Below are positions 40,716-49,312 of a stretch of DNA of 64,000 nt, piece after piece. The stretch spans positions 248,001 through 312,000 of the forward strand of contig CANNBV010000002.1 in NCBI GenBank assembly GCA_947502975.1. The letters are read 5' to 3'. Positions within the stretch are counted from its first letter, which is position 1. Every line of letters begins with the position of its first letter. Source of the stretch: an uncultured Flavobacteriaceae bacterium (GTDB lineage: Bacteria; Bacteroidota; Bacteroidia; Flavobacteriales; Flavobacteriaceae). A program made the position numbers and the translations under genes. A model generated the notes under the pieces. It made no database searches, was not told where the DNA came from, and saw nothing but the letters and a program-made list of their open reading frames with translations.

Positions 40716-43700
40716 ATGGAAATTAAATTAACCAGAACTATTTCTCTATTGGGAAAAGTTCCCCTAATGTTCATTATGCGAACGTTTGTATTTTTATTTT
40801 GTACTGCTCTTTTTAGCTTAACACCATCTCTCACTTTATCTCAGAATAGTAGAGTTATTATTGAAGAAGATAAGGTGATAAGTGTTGATGAAGTATTTGA
40901 AATAATTGATAGACAAACAGATTATAGTTTTATATATCACGAAGATTTATTTAAGAATGCTCCAAAAGTCGAACTCAAAAAAGGACGAATAGGCATAAAC
41001 AAACTTCTTAAAAAAAGCCTACTAGGTAAGAATTTAAATATAGTCGTTACCAAGAATAACGTGATTCTGATAAGAGATAAATCTAAATACAAGATAAGTT
41101 TTCAACGCTCAATATCTGGGAATATAAAAGATGAAAATGGTGTTCCAATGCCAGGAGTAACCATACTGATAAAAGGGACAACTAAAGGCACAGCTACAGA
41201 TTTTGATGGTAATTATGATATAGATGTACCAGACCCAGAGAATATTTTAGTCTTTTCATATTTAGGTTATGAAAAACAAGAAATTATAGTTGGTGAGCAA
41301 TCTGTAATTAATGTTACAATGCAACCCAAGGATCAGGGATTAGATCAAGTCGTACTTATTGGGTATGGAAAAGTAAAACGAGAAAATTTAACAGGATCTG
41401 TTGGAACTGTAGATGTAGAGAATATAACAAATCAAGTTCCTACAATAAATGTAGATAATGCATTGCAAGGTCAAGTAGCTGGTGTTTATGTAACAAGTTC
41501 CTCTGGGCAACCGGGTTCTGCAGCAAGGGTAAGAATAAGAGGAAATACATCATTGTTAGGTTCAAATCAGCCTTTATATGTTATTGATGGTATCCCGGTA
41601 GCACCTAATAGTAATATTCCAATTGGTGGCCCAGAAGGAAGAACCCTTGGAAATGAATTAGCCCAAGAAGGCATTAGTACACCATTAGGAAATATTAATG
41701 CTGCAGATATAGAATCTATAAGTATTTTAAAAGATGCTTCTGCAGCAGCTATTTATGGGTCTAGGGCTGCAAATGGAGTTATAATTATTAATACTAAGCA
41801 AGGAAATTATTCTATGGAGGCGAGGTTTGATGCTAGTGCTTCGCTCACTACACAAAATGCACAAACCCTTGAAGTATTAAATGCACAACAATTTAGAGAT
41901 TTATGGACTACGGCTGTGGAAAATGGAACTCGTAATGATGTTTTCGCTCGTGCTATCTTGGATGGGTCCTATTTTGGTACTGCTGATACGAATTGGGAAG
42001 ATGAAGTAAGTCCAGGTAGTCCAATTTCCACAAATTATTATTTAAATGTAACTGGTGGCTCTTCAAATACTAGGTATAGTACATCTCTTGGAGTACTTAC
42101 CCAAGATGGCGTTTTTGATAATACAGGATTTGATAGGTATTCATTCAATTTAAATTTAGATACAAAAATCAGTAATGATTGGACTTTTGGTACCAGGTTA
42201 AATGTATCGTCAACTGATCAGGATGCTACAGATGGTGGACTTACACAGCTTATTTATAATTTTAGACCAGACCTTCCAGTTTTTGATGAAGATGGTAATT
42301 TTTCTTTCTCCACCCAGTTTAATCAGGAAAACCCAGTGGCGCGTTCAAAAGCAACTAATAATAATAAAACGTTATTACTGCTAGGTTCATTGTATACGCG
42401 TTTAAAGTTAGCAGATGGTTTACATATAAAAACCTTGTTCTCATTAAATTATAATGCAGGAAACCAACAAAGTTTTTATCCACTTTTTACAAGCACAGGA
42501 GGATGGAGTAGGCTACAAGGAAACGGAGATGGTTATGCTCAAGAGAGTAGAAGTAGAAGTACAAATACACTATTACAAACTACATTAACTTATGATAGGT
42601 TATTCGGACTGCATAATATTAATGCAGTTCTAGGAGCATCATTCGAAAAGAATAAAAGCTCCAATGTAAAAGCTTGGGGTGAAGGTTTTTTTAATGAAGT
42701 GTTAACTAACATATCTAGCGCAACAATATTTACTGATGGTTCTTCCTTAGAAGTTGGTTCTGGGTTATCTTCTTATTTCGGAAGAGTCAACTATGATTAT
42801 GATAGTAAATATTTACTAACAGTTTCCGCAAGAGTTGATGGATCTTCAAGATTTGCACCAGATAACCAATACGCTTTTTTTCCTGCTGCTGCTGTAGCTT
42901 GGAGAATTTCTAATGAGGAGTTTTTAATAGATAGTAGATTTCTTGACGAACTAAAGTTACGAGCTAGTTTTGGAACTACTGGACAACAAGATTTTGGAGA
43001 ATATGCATGGAGAACACTTTTTGAAACTGATGATTACGGACCAGACCCTTCCATAATTGCAACACAATTAGGTAATTCACGTTTGAAATGGGAAACTACT
43101 GAGCAAATAGATTTTGGTATTGATTTTTCAATGTTCGAAGGTAGATTTAGTGGTGGTTTTGGTTATTATTCTAAAGAGACTAAAGATGCTTTGTTTACGG
43201 CTATTCCTCCTGGAAGTACAGGCTTTAATAGAATTATCGCCAATATTGGGGATACGAAAAACACAGGTCTAGAACTAGAATTAAGAGGGGATATTTTAAG
43301 GACAAAAGATTTTAACTGGAATGTATCCTTAAATGTGAGTAAAAATGAAAATGAATTGACCAGAATTTCTGATGATTTTAAAGGTGAAGATGGCTTTTTA
43401 ACAGGTTTTCCTGGTGGTGGTAGACTAAAGGAAGGAAGCCCTATTGGACTTATTTTTGGATATGTTTCTGAAGGACTGTTTCAAGATCAATCAGAAATAG
43501 ACGATTTAAACACAGCATCTCCAACAGGTACATATCAAAATGCACAAACATCACCAGGAGATGTAAAGTTCCGAGATATAACTGGGCCAGACGGCGTGCC
43601 TGATGGCAGAATTACTAGCTTAGATCAACAAACAATAGGTGATACACAACCAGACTTTTTTGGAGGGTTTAATAGTACACTTAGTTATAAAGGTTTTCAA

Positions 43701-44162
43701 TTATCCACGTTTTTCACGTTTTCAGTAGGTAATGATGTGCATGCTTTTGGCCTAGCACGAGATACAAATTTTGCAAGCACTTTTGTTGGGGAAAATAAAG
43801 ATGTCAGCGCATTAAACGCTTGGACTCCAGAAAATACTAATACTAATATTCCTAGACTTGTTTATTTTGATCCTAATAACAATGATAGAATATCATCGCA
43901 CTATGTTTATGATGCATCATATTTAAGACTTAAAACTCTTAATTTAAGCTATACTCTCCCAAAAGAGACTTTAAAACAGTTAAAATATTTTAATAATATT
44001 TCAATTTTTGTTGCAGCACAAAACCTGTTTACTATAACGAATTACCCAGGAGCAGATCCGGAGGCTTCAAACTTATTTAATAATGATATTAGTGCAGGAA
44101 GAGATATCAATCGTTTTCCGATTGCTAAGGTATTTACAACAGGTGTTAGAATAGGATTTTAA
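40716..44162 (+). CDS. SusC/RagA TonB-dependent transporter with STN domain
   Basis: 1148-aa outer-membrane transporter. Order: signal sequence, STN signalling domain (about residues 45-115), carboxypeptidase-like beta-sandwich (about 128-205, ISGNIKDENGVPMPGVTILI), plug (about 225-330 with AAAIYGSRAANGVIII) and a 22-strand barrel. The STN domain is the element that contacts FecR, fitting the anti-sigma gene just upstream. The substrate is probably an oligosaccharide from the uronate locus, although no sulfatase or SusE/F is present to narrow it. Confidence 0.95.
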   Translation: MEIKLTRTISLLGKVPLMFIMRTFVFLFCTALFSLTPSLTLSQNSRVIIEEDKVISVDEVFEIIDRQTDYSFIYHEDLFKNAPKVELKKGRIGINKLLKKSLLGKNLNIVVTKNNVILIRDKSKYKISFQRSISGNIKDENGVPMPGVTILIKGTTKGTATDFDGNYDIDVPDPENILVFSYLGYEKQEIIVGEQSVINVTMQPKDQGLDQVVLIGYGKVKRENLTGSVGTVDVENITNQVPTINVDNALQGQVAGVYVTSSSGQPGSAARVRIRGNTSLLGSNQPLYVIDGIPVAPNSNIPIGGPEGRTLGNELAQEGISTPLGNINAADIESISILKDASAAAIYGSRAANGVIIINTKQGNYSMEARFDASASLTTQNAQTLEVLNAQQFRDLWTTAVENGTRNDVFARAILDGSYFGTADTNWEDEVSPGSPISTNYYLNVTGGSSNTRYSTSLGVLTQDGVFDNTGFDRYSFNLNLDTKISNDWTFGTRLNVSSTDQDATDGGLTQLIYNFRPDLPVFDEDGNFSFSTQFNQENPVARSKATNNNKTLLLLGSLYTRLKLADGLHIKTLFSLNYNAGNQQSFYPLFTSTGGWSRLQGNGDGYAQESRSRSTNTLLQTTLTYDRLFGLHNINAVLGASFEKNKSSNVKAWGEGFFNEVLTNISSATIFTDGSSLEVGSGLSSYFGRVNYDYDSKYLLTVSARVDGSSRFAPDNQYAFFPAAAVAWRISNEEFLIDSRFLDELKLRASFGTTGQQDFGEYAWRTLFETDDYGPDPSIIATQLGNSRLKWETTEQIDFGIDFSMFEGRFSGGFGYYSKETKDALFTAIPPGSTGFNRIIANIGDTKNTGLELELRGDILRTKDFNWNVSLNVSKNENELTRISDDFKGEDGFLTGFPGGGRLKEGSPIGLIFGYVSEGLFQDQSEIDDLNTASPTGTYQNAQTSPGDVKFRDITGPDGVPDGRITSLDQQTIGDTQPDFFGGFNSTLSYKGFQLSTFFTFSVGNDVHAFGLARDTNFASTFVGENKDVSALNAWTPENTNTNIPRLVYFDPNNNDRISSHYVYDASYLRLKTLNLSYTLPKETLKQLKYFNNISIFVAAQNLFTITNYPGADPEASNLFNNDISAGRDINRFPIAKVFTTGVRIGF

Positions 44163-44173
44163 AAAACATAATT

Positions 44174-45517
44174 ATGAAAAAAACATCAATATATATCATC
44201 ATATTACTTCTAATTTATTCGTGTGAAATCGTGGATGTTTTAGAGAACGACCCACCAAATAATTTGGTAGCTGAAAATGTAGTAGAAAATGAAACCGATG
44301 CTAGAGCATTATTGAATGGGGTATATACTACAATTACTGCAAGGACAACTGACAAATATTATATGTTTTCAGAACTTATACCAAGTGCTATGATAGGCTC
44401 TATGAGTAGATCTGGACTAGGTACAATTAATGCACAGTTTTCTGAGAACGAACTACAATTTGATAATATTTTTGTTAGAGACTATTGGCTTGTTTTTTAT
44501 AAAGTGATAGACCTAGCTAATAACTCTATTGTGCAAACTGAACAATTATCAAGTGATTTAATTACTGAAGAAAGTAGAAGAGAAATTTTAGGAGAGGCAC
44601 ATTATTTACGAGCAATGGCAACGTTTGATGCACTCAGATATTTTGGGCAATTTTTTGATGTAAATAGCAATTTGGGTGTGGTTTTAAGAACCGAACCATC
44701 AAATTATGTTAGTAGAGATAAACCCAGAAGTACAGTGGCAGAGTGTTATGCTCAAATTATATCAGACTTAGATATAGCAATATCTGATGCTCCAGATTTT
44801 AGTGTTACTTATAGAAGTTCCAAAACTGCTGCAAAAGCATTAAAAGCAAAAGTGCTATTGTTTCAAGGTCAGTATGCAGAAGCTGCAACTTTAGCAGATA
44901 ACGTTATTAATGACGGTACAAGAAGCTTAGAAGTAGATTTTGAAACAGCTTTCAGTAATGGTCTTAATTCTTCAGAAATGATTTTTATGACCTATCGTGA
45001 CGAGAATTCAGATTCGGAGGATAATAACAGAAAACGATTTTATTTTGGAAGAGCAGGTAATACGTGGTTTGCTGATTTAATGGATGCTGATCCTAGAAGG
45101 CCATTTACATATAATGGAGCTACAGTTTTAAAAACAAATGATGCTGATAATTTTAGACCAACTTATTTCTTACGTCTATCAGAAATGTATTTGATTAAAG
45201 CGGAAGGATTAGCGTTTAGTAATGCAACTCTTGCCGATGCAAGTGCACCTTTAAATATAGTAAGGAACAGAGCAGGAATTGGTGATACACCTGCAACGAA
45301 TATGGATGAGCTTAAAGATGATATTTTTAATGAAATAGCAAGAGAATTGGCCTTCGAAAATGGTAGTGAATGGTTTGCTGCTATTCGCTTTGATAAGGCT
45401 ATGACCTTAAAGCCTACCATCATAAGTTCCAATCAATATATTTTACCTATACCAGAACAAGAAATAGAAGGTAACGGTAGTATATCTATTGCAGATCAAA
45501 ATCCAGGTTACGAATAA
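44174..45517 (+). CDS. SusD/RagB family substrate-binding lipoprotein
   Basis: 447-aa lipoprotein (lipobox YSC near residue 17) with the SusD helical TPR fold: an N-terminal ARALLNGVYT segment, AHYLRAMATFDALRYFG and a C-terminal NPGYE end. It sits as a lid on the SusC barrel and captures glycans. It starts 11 nt after susC. Confidence 0.93.
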   Translation: MKKTSIYIIILLLIYSCEIVDVLENDPPNNLVAENVVENETDARALLNGVYTTITARTTDKYYMFSELIPSAMIGSMSRSGLGTINAQFSENELQFDNIFVRDYWLVFYKVIDLANNSIVQTEQLSSDLITEESRREILGEAHYLRAMATFDALRYFGQFFDVNSNLGVVLRTEPSNYVSRDKPRSTVAECYAQIISDLDIAISDAPDFSVTYRSSKTAAKALKAKVLLFQGQYAEAATLADNVINDGTRSLEVDFETAFSNGLNSSEMIFMTYRDENSDSEDNNRKRFYFGRAGNTWFADLMDADPRRPFTYNGATVLKTNDADNFRPTYFLRLSEMYLIKAEGLAFSNATLADASAPLNIVRNRAGIGDTPATNMDELKDDIFNEIARELAFENGSEWFAAIRFDKAMTLKPTIISSNQYILPIPEQEIEGNGSISIADQNPGYE

Positions 45518-45779
45518 ACTTATTTAATGTTTGAGTTAGTCAATTTTTGAATAGGGCTCTTAACGTCCCCAATAGTTTGGAGTCCTATTTTTTTATCAAA
45601 AGCATTATGAAAAATTATGACTAAGAGTTGATAATTATAAATAGCGCCATCTATTTAAGCTTATAACTGATTTTTTAGATTCAACGTAATTGTCCTCAAA
45701 TCAATATCAAATATAAGTTTGTTAACTGCATTATTCGAATATAAAAATTGATAAATATTTCAATCATCGAAAAGCTCTA

Positions 45780-48497
45780 ATGAAATACCTCTTTCTATTA
45801 ATTACTTTTTTGTTTAGTATGGTTTTATATGCTCAATCAACTTCTTTTAAGATTACTGGAACTATTCTATCTTACGAAAGTATGCCATTAGAGTCAGCTA
45901 CTGTACATTTAGAAAAAGTTCAAGATAGCTCTGTAGTTACTTATACTATTTCAGACAAAAAAGGAAATTTTTTTTTAGAAGGTAAAACATATGAAAAAGA
46001 GTTAAACCTGTTTATATCCCATATCGGTTATCAGCCTTATTCTTATAAGCTTACACTTACCAAAAAAGATTTTCAATTAGGAACTATTATTCTTAAACCT
46101 GATACAAATTTATTAGATGAAGTATTGATTAAGTCACGTGCACCTGTTACTATTAAAAAAGATACCATAGAATTCAATGTAAGTTCTTTTAAAACTAAAA
46201 AAGATGCAACCGTTGAAGATTTATTAAAAGAATTACCTGGTTTTGAAGTCAATGAAGAAGGAGAAATTACAATAAATGGAAAACCTGTAGATAAAGTTTT
46301 GTTAAACGGAAAAACTTTTTTTGGTGATGATCCAACAATTGCTACAAGAAATTTACCTAAAGATATAATAGATAAGGTACAGGTTAGTGATACAAAAACA
46401 AAATCGGAGGCATTTGCCGGTGAGAAAGGTGCTCAAGAAAACAAAACAGTAAACTTAACTACAAATGAAGAAAATAGTAAAGGTTGGTTTGGACGTTTGG
46501 TTGGAGGTTTAGGGACTGATAAACGCAATGAATATGCAACTATTGCAAATCACTTTAACAATGACAAACAAATAGGCGTTTTGGTTACTGGAAACAATAT
46601 AAACGCACCAGGATATAACTTTAGAGGTACACAATCAATAGCCCTTACATCGAATGGTTTGGGTGGGTTTAACTTTGGAGGTATTGGCAGCCAAGGCATC
46701 ATAAAATCTAATGCTTTTGGGACTTCGTATGCCGATGAATTTGGTAAAGATGCAGAACTAAACTCAGATTATTTTTTATCAGAAAGTAATTCAGAAAACA
46801 AATCAGTTAGAAATTCTGAAAATATATTACCAGATAGCAGGTTTTTCTCAAATTCTGTTACAAACTCAATTAACGATAAAGAGAAGCACACAGCTAATTT
46901 AAAATTTGATGTAGTAATAGATTCTACATTGCTGATAAATATTGCTCCCACTTTTATTTTAGTTAAAAACAATCAATTCTATACAAGAGATCAAGAATCA
47001 TTAGATGAGAGTAATGTTTTAATCAATAGATCAAATAGTATAATTACTAATGAAAAAATCGATAGAAACTTTAACAATAAACTTGATTTAACAAAAAGAT
47101 TAGGAAAAAAAGGGTCATTTATAAAATTTATTATGAGAAATCAATTTAATGATTCGGAAAGTGATGATTATAACATTTCCACTACTGAAATTTTAAATTC
47201 ATCAACAATTAATCAAAATCAATTTACTGATGGAGATTTAAGCTTCAATAGTTTAGAAGCCCAATTAACATATAGACATTCTATTGTTGATAAAAAGTTC
47301 TTTTTAGATTTTAAATACGATTACCGAAAAGAAAAAAGAGAAAGTATAAAAAGTACATTCGATTTTGATAGTATTACGAATCAATATTCAACGTTTAATA
47401 ATCAGTTAAGCACAGATTTTATTTCTGATAACATTAGAAATAAACCTGCTTTAGCATTGCGTTATGTAAGAGATACATGGAACGTAAGTATAGAAAGTGG
47501 TTATGTATTTCAAACGCTTGAAAACCAGGATAAACTTCGTCCAAATTTTGATTTAAAAAGAAATTTTAATGCTTTAGAGTTGGCTAGTCATTTTTATTAT
47601 AAGTTTAATCCGAAAGTATCTACATATTTACGCTATAGTTTACAAAATAAACCTCCAGATATTAGCCAAATACAACCTTTTGAAGATATAACAAACCCAT
47701 TAAATATTACTATTGGTAATCCAAATTTAAAACCAACGAATAATCACGCTTTTATGGTAGGTTTTAATAGGTTCAATATAGAAAAGAGCACTAGTTTTAA
47801 TGCTAGAATAATGATAAATTTTATGGAAAATCAGGTAATTTCCAAAAATAGTATTAATGACAACCTTGTTAGAAATACAACATTTACAAACGTAAATGGA
47901 AACTATAATCTTTTCATGACAGCCAATTATAATAAAAAAATAAAGATAGACCCTGCTAGAAGTCTTAAATTAATTATTGGAATGAATTCAGTGACAATAA
48001 AAAGTGTCAATTTTTTTAATGATACACAATATAGCTCACAAACAACGTCTGTTATTCCAAAGGTAGGTGCCACTTTTGAATGGAAAGATGTCGTTAAAAT
48101 TGACCCAAGCTACAGGGTTTCCTTTTCAAAGACCGATTTTGATTTAGATACTTTTGAAAAACAAAGATTCACACAGCATTCTTTAGGCATAAACACAATT
48201 ACGTATGCTCCGAAAAGGTTAGAATGGAGAAACGATATACGTTATCAGCTTAACCCTAATGTGCCAGCTGGATTTCAAAAGAGTTCATGGTTTTGGAATT
48301 CATCTATAACTTATACTATGTTCAAAGATAAAGGACTCTTAACTTTAAAAGTTTATGATTTATTAAATCAAAATACCAATGCACAAAGAATAGCTACTAC
48401 CAATTTAATTTTAGATTCTCAAAGTACAGTTTTGCGACAATACTTTATGCTAAATTTTAGTTGGAAGTTTGGGGACTTAGGGAAAAGGAAGAGATAA
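45780..48497 (+). CDS. outer-membrane beta-barrel (TonB-dependent receptor-like)
   Basis: 905-aa protein with signal peptide, a carboxypeptidase-like beta-sandwich (about residues 22-110), a plug-like segment (VEDLLKELPGFEVNEEGEIT near 145) and a long barrel of the type found in non-Sus TonB-receptor-like proteins (OMP_b-brl_3). There is no SusD partner. It forms an operon with the following LolA-like and M16 protease genes, so a role in peptide or lipoprotein handling is more likely than glycan import (inference). Confidence 0.8.
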   Translation: MKYLFLLITFLFSMVLYAQSTSFKITGTILSYESMPLESATVHLEKVQDSSVVTYTISDKKGNFFLEGKTYEKELNLFISHIGYQPYSYKLTLTKKDFQLGTIILKPDTNLLDEVLIKSRAPVTIKKDTIEFNVSSFKTKKDATVEDLLKELPGFEVNEEGEITINGKPVDKVLLNGKTFFGDDPTIATRNLPKDIIDKVQVSDTKTKSEAFAGEKGAQENKTVNLTTNEENSKGWFGRLVGGLGTDKRNEYATIANHFNNDKQIGVLVTGNNINAPGYNFRGTQSIALTSNGLGGFNFGGIGSQGIIKSNAFGTSYADEFGKDAELNSDYFLSESNSENKSVRNSENILPDSRFFSNSVTNSINDKEKHTANLKFDVVIDSTLLINIAPTFILVKNNQFYTRDQESLDESNVLINRSNSIITNEKIDRNFNNKLDLTKRLGKKGSFIKFIMRNQFNDSESDDYNISTTEILNSSTINQNQFTDGDLSFNSLEAQLTYRHSIVDKKFFLDFKYDYRKEKRESIKSTFDFDSITNQYSTFNNQLSTDFISDNIRNKPALALRYVRDTWNVSIESGYVFQTLENQDKLRPNFDLKRNFNALELASHFYYKFNPKVSTYLRYSLQNKPPDISQIQPFEDITNPLNITIGNPNLKPTNNHAFMVGFNRFNIEKSTSFNARIMINFMENQVISKNSINDNLVRNTTFTNVNGNYNLFMTANYNKKIKIDPARSLKLIIGMNSVTIKSVNFFNDTQYSSQTTSVIPKVGATFEWKDVVKIDPSYRVSFSKTDFDLDTFEKQRFTQHSLGINTITYAPKRLEWRNDIRYQLNPNVPAGFQKSSWFWNSSITYTMFKDKGLLTLKVYDLLNQNTNAQRIATTNLILDSQSTVLRQYFMLNFSWKFGDLGKRKR

Positions 48498-48526
48498 AAA
48501 AGTGAAAATAGACTAAAATAAATATT

Positions 48527-49273
48527 ATGAGAAGAATAGTAATGATAGTTATGATTTGTGTGCTAAAAATGAATATACTTAATGGGCAAACCGCAGAAAT
48601 TATCATTTATAACTATATAGAGAATATTGGAGGCTATAATAATTTAAGAAAGGTAGAGGGTGTAAAGATAATTAAAGATGTACCTAAAGCCAGCTATATA
48701 GATTCGATAGAGGTTATTCGTTTAAAAAATGGCAAGCAATTAATTACTTATGTAGTCAAAGGCGAACAAAATATTGAATCAGCGTTTGATGGGAACGTAG
48801 CTTGGAGGCATTACTCTTCTCAAAGAAAACCAAAGTTGCAAAGTGATGATGAAACTGAAATAATAAGACTTAAAAAATTAGATTTCTTAAATCCATTTAT
48901 TGATTATAAAGAAAAAGGTTTTAAAATAACGTTACTAGGCAAAGAAACTATTAATGAAACTCTATGCTTTGTATTACAATTAACTAAACTCCCACTTTAT
49001 ATTAATGGACAAGTTGAGGACAATATTGAGTTCTATTATTTTGATACAAAAACTTATTTGCCAATACTAATAGTTAGGGAAGAAAAAGTTGGCTTAGCTC
49101 GAGGAAAATTAGTAAAAGAATATGTGTCTGATTATAAAAAAGTTGAGGATTTATTTTTTCCATTTAGGGTAGAACGCAAGTACAAAAACTCTGCTATACA
49201 ATCTGTTGAAATTATTAAATCAATAGAGCTAAATCCAAAGGTAGAGGATAGTTTATTTATAAGTCCAAACTAA
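48527..49273 (+). CDS. LolA-like exported protein
   Basis: 248-aa protein with a signal peptide (about residues 1-20) and an all-beta pattern resembling outer-membrane lipoprotein-sorting (LolA/LolB-like) folds: the core runs FDGNVAWRHY, LLGKETINETLCFVLQL, FYYFDTKTYLPIL, DLFFPFRVERKY. Exact family not identified. It lies 29 nt after the barrel protein and 39 nt before the M16 protease. Confidence 0.55.
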   Translation: MRRIVMIVMICVLKMNILNGQTAEIIIYNYIENIGGYNNLRKVEGVKIIKDVPKASYIDSIEVIRLKNGKQLITYVVKGEQNIESAFDGNVAWRHYSSQRKPKLQSDDETEIIRLKKLDFLNPFIDYKEKGFKITLLGKETINETLCFVLQLTKLPLYINGQVEDNIEFYYFDTKTYLPILIVREEKVGLARGKLVKEYVSDYKKVEDLFFPFRVERKYKNSAIQSVEIIKSIELNPKVEDSLFISPN

Positions 49274-49312
49274 GAATAATATCATATATAAAAATTTAAC
49301 CCATCATCAATC

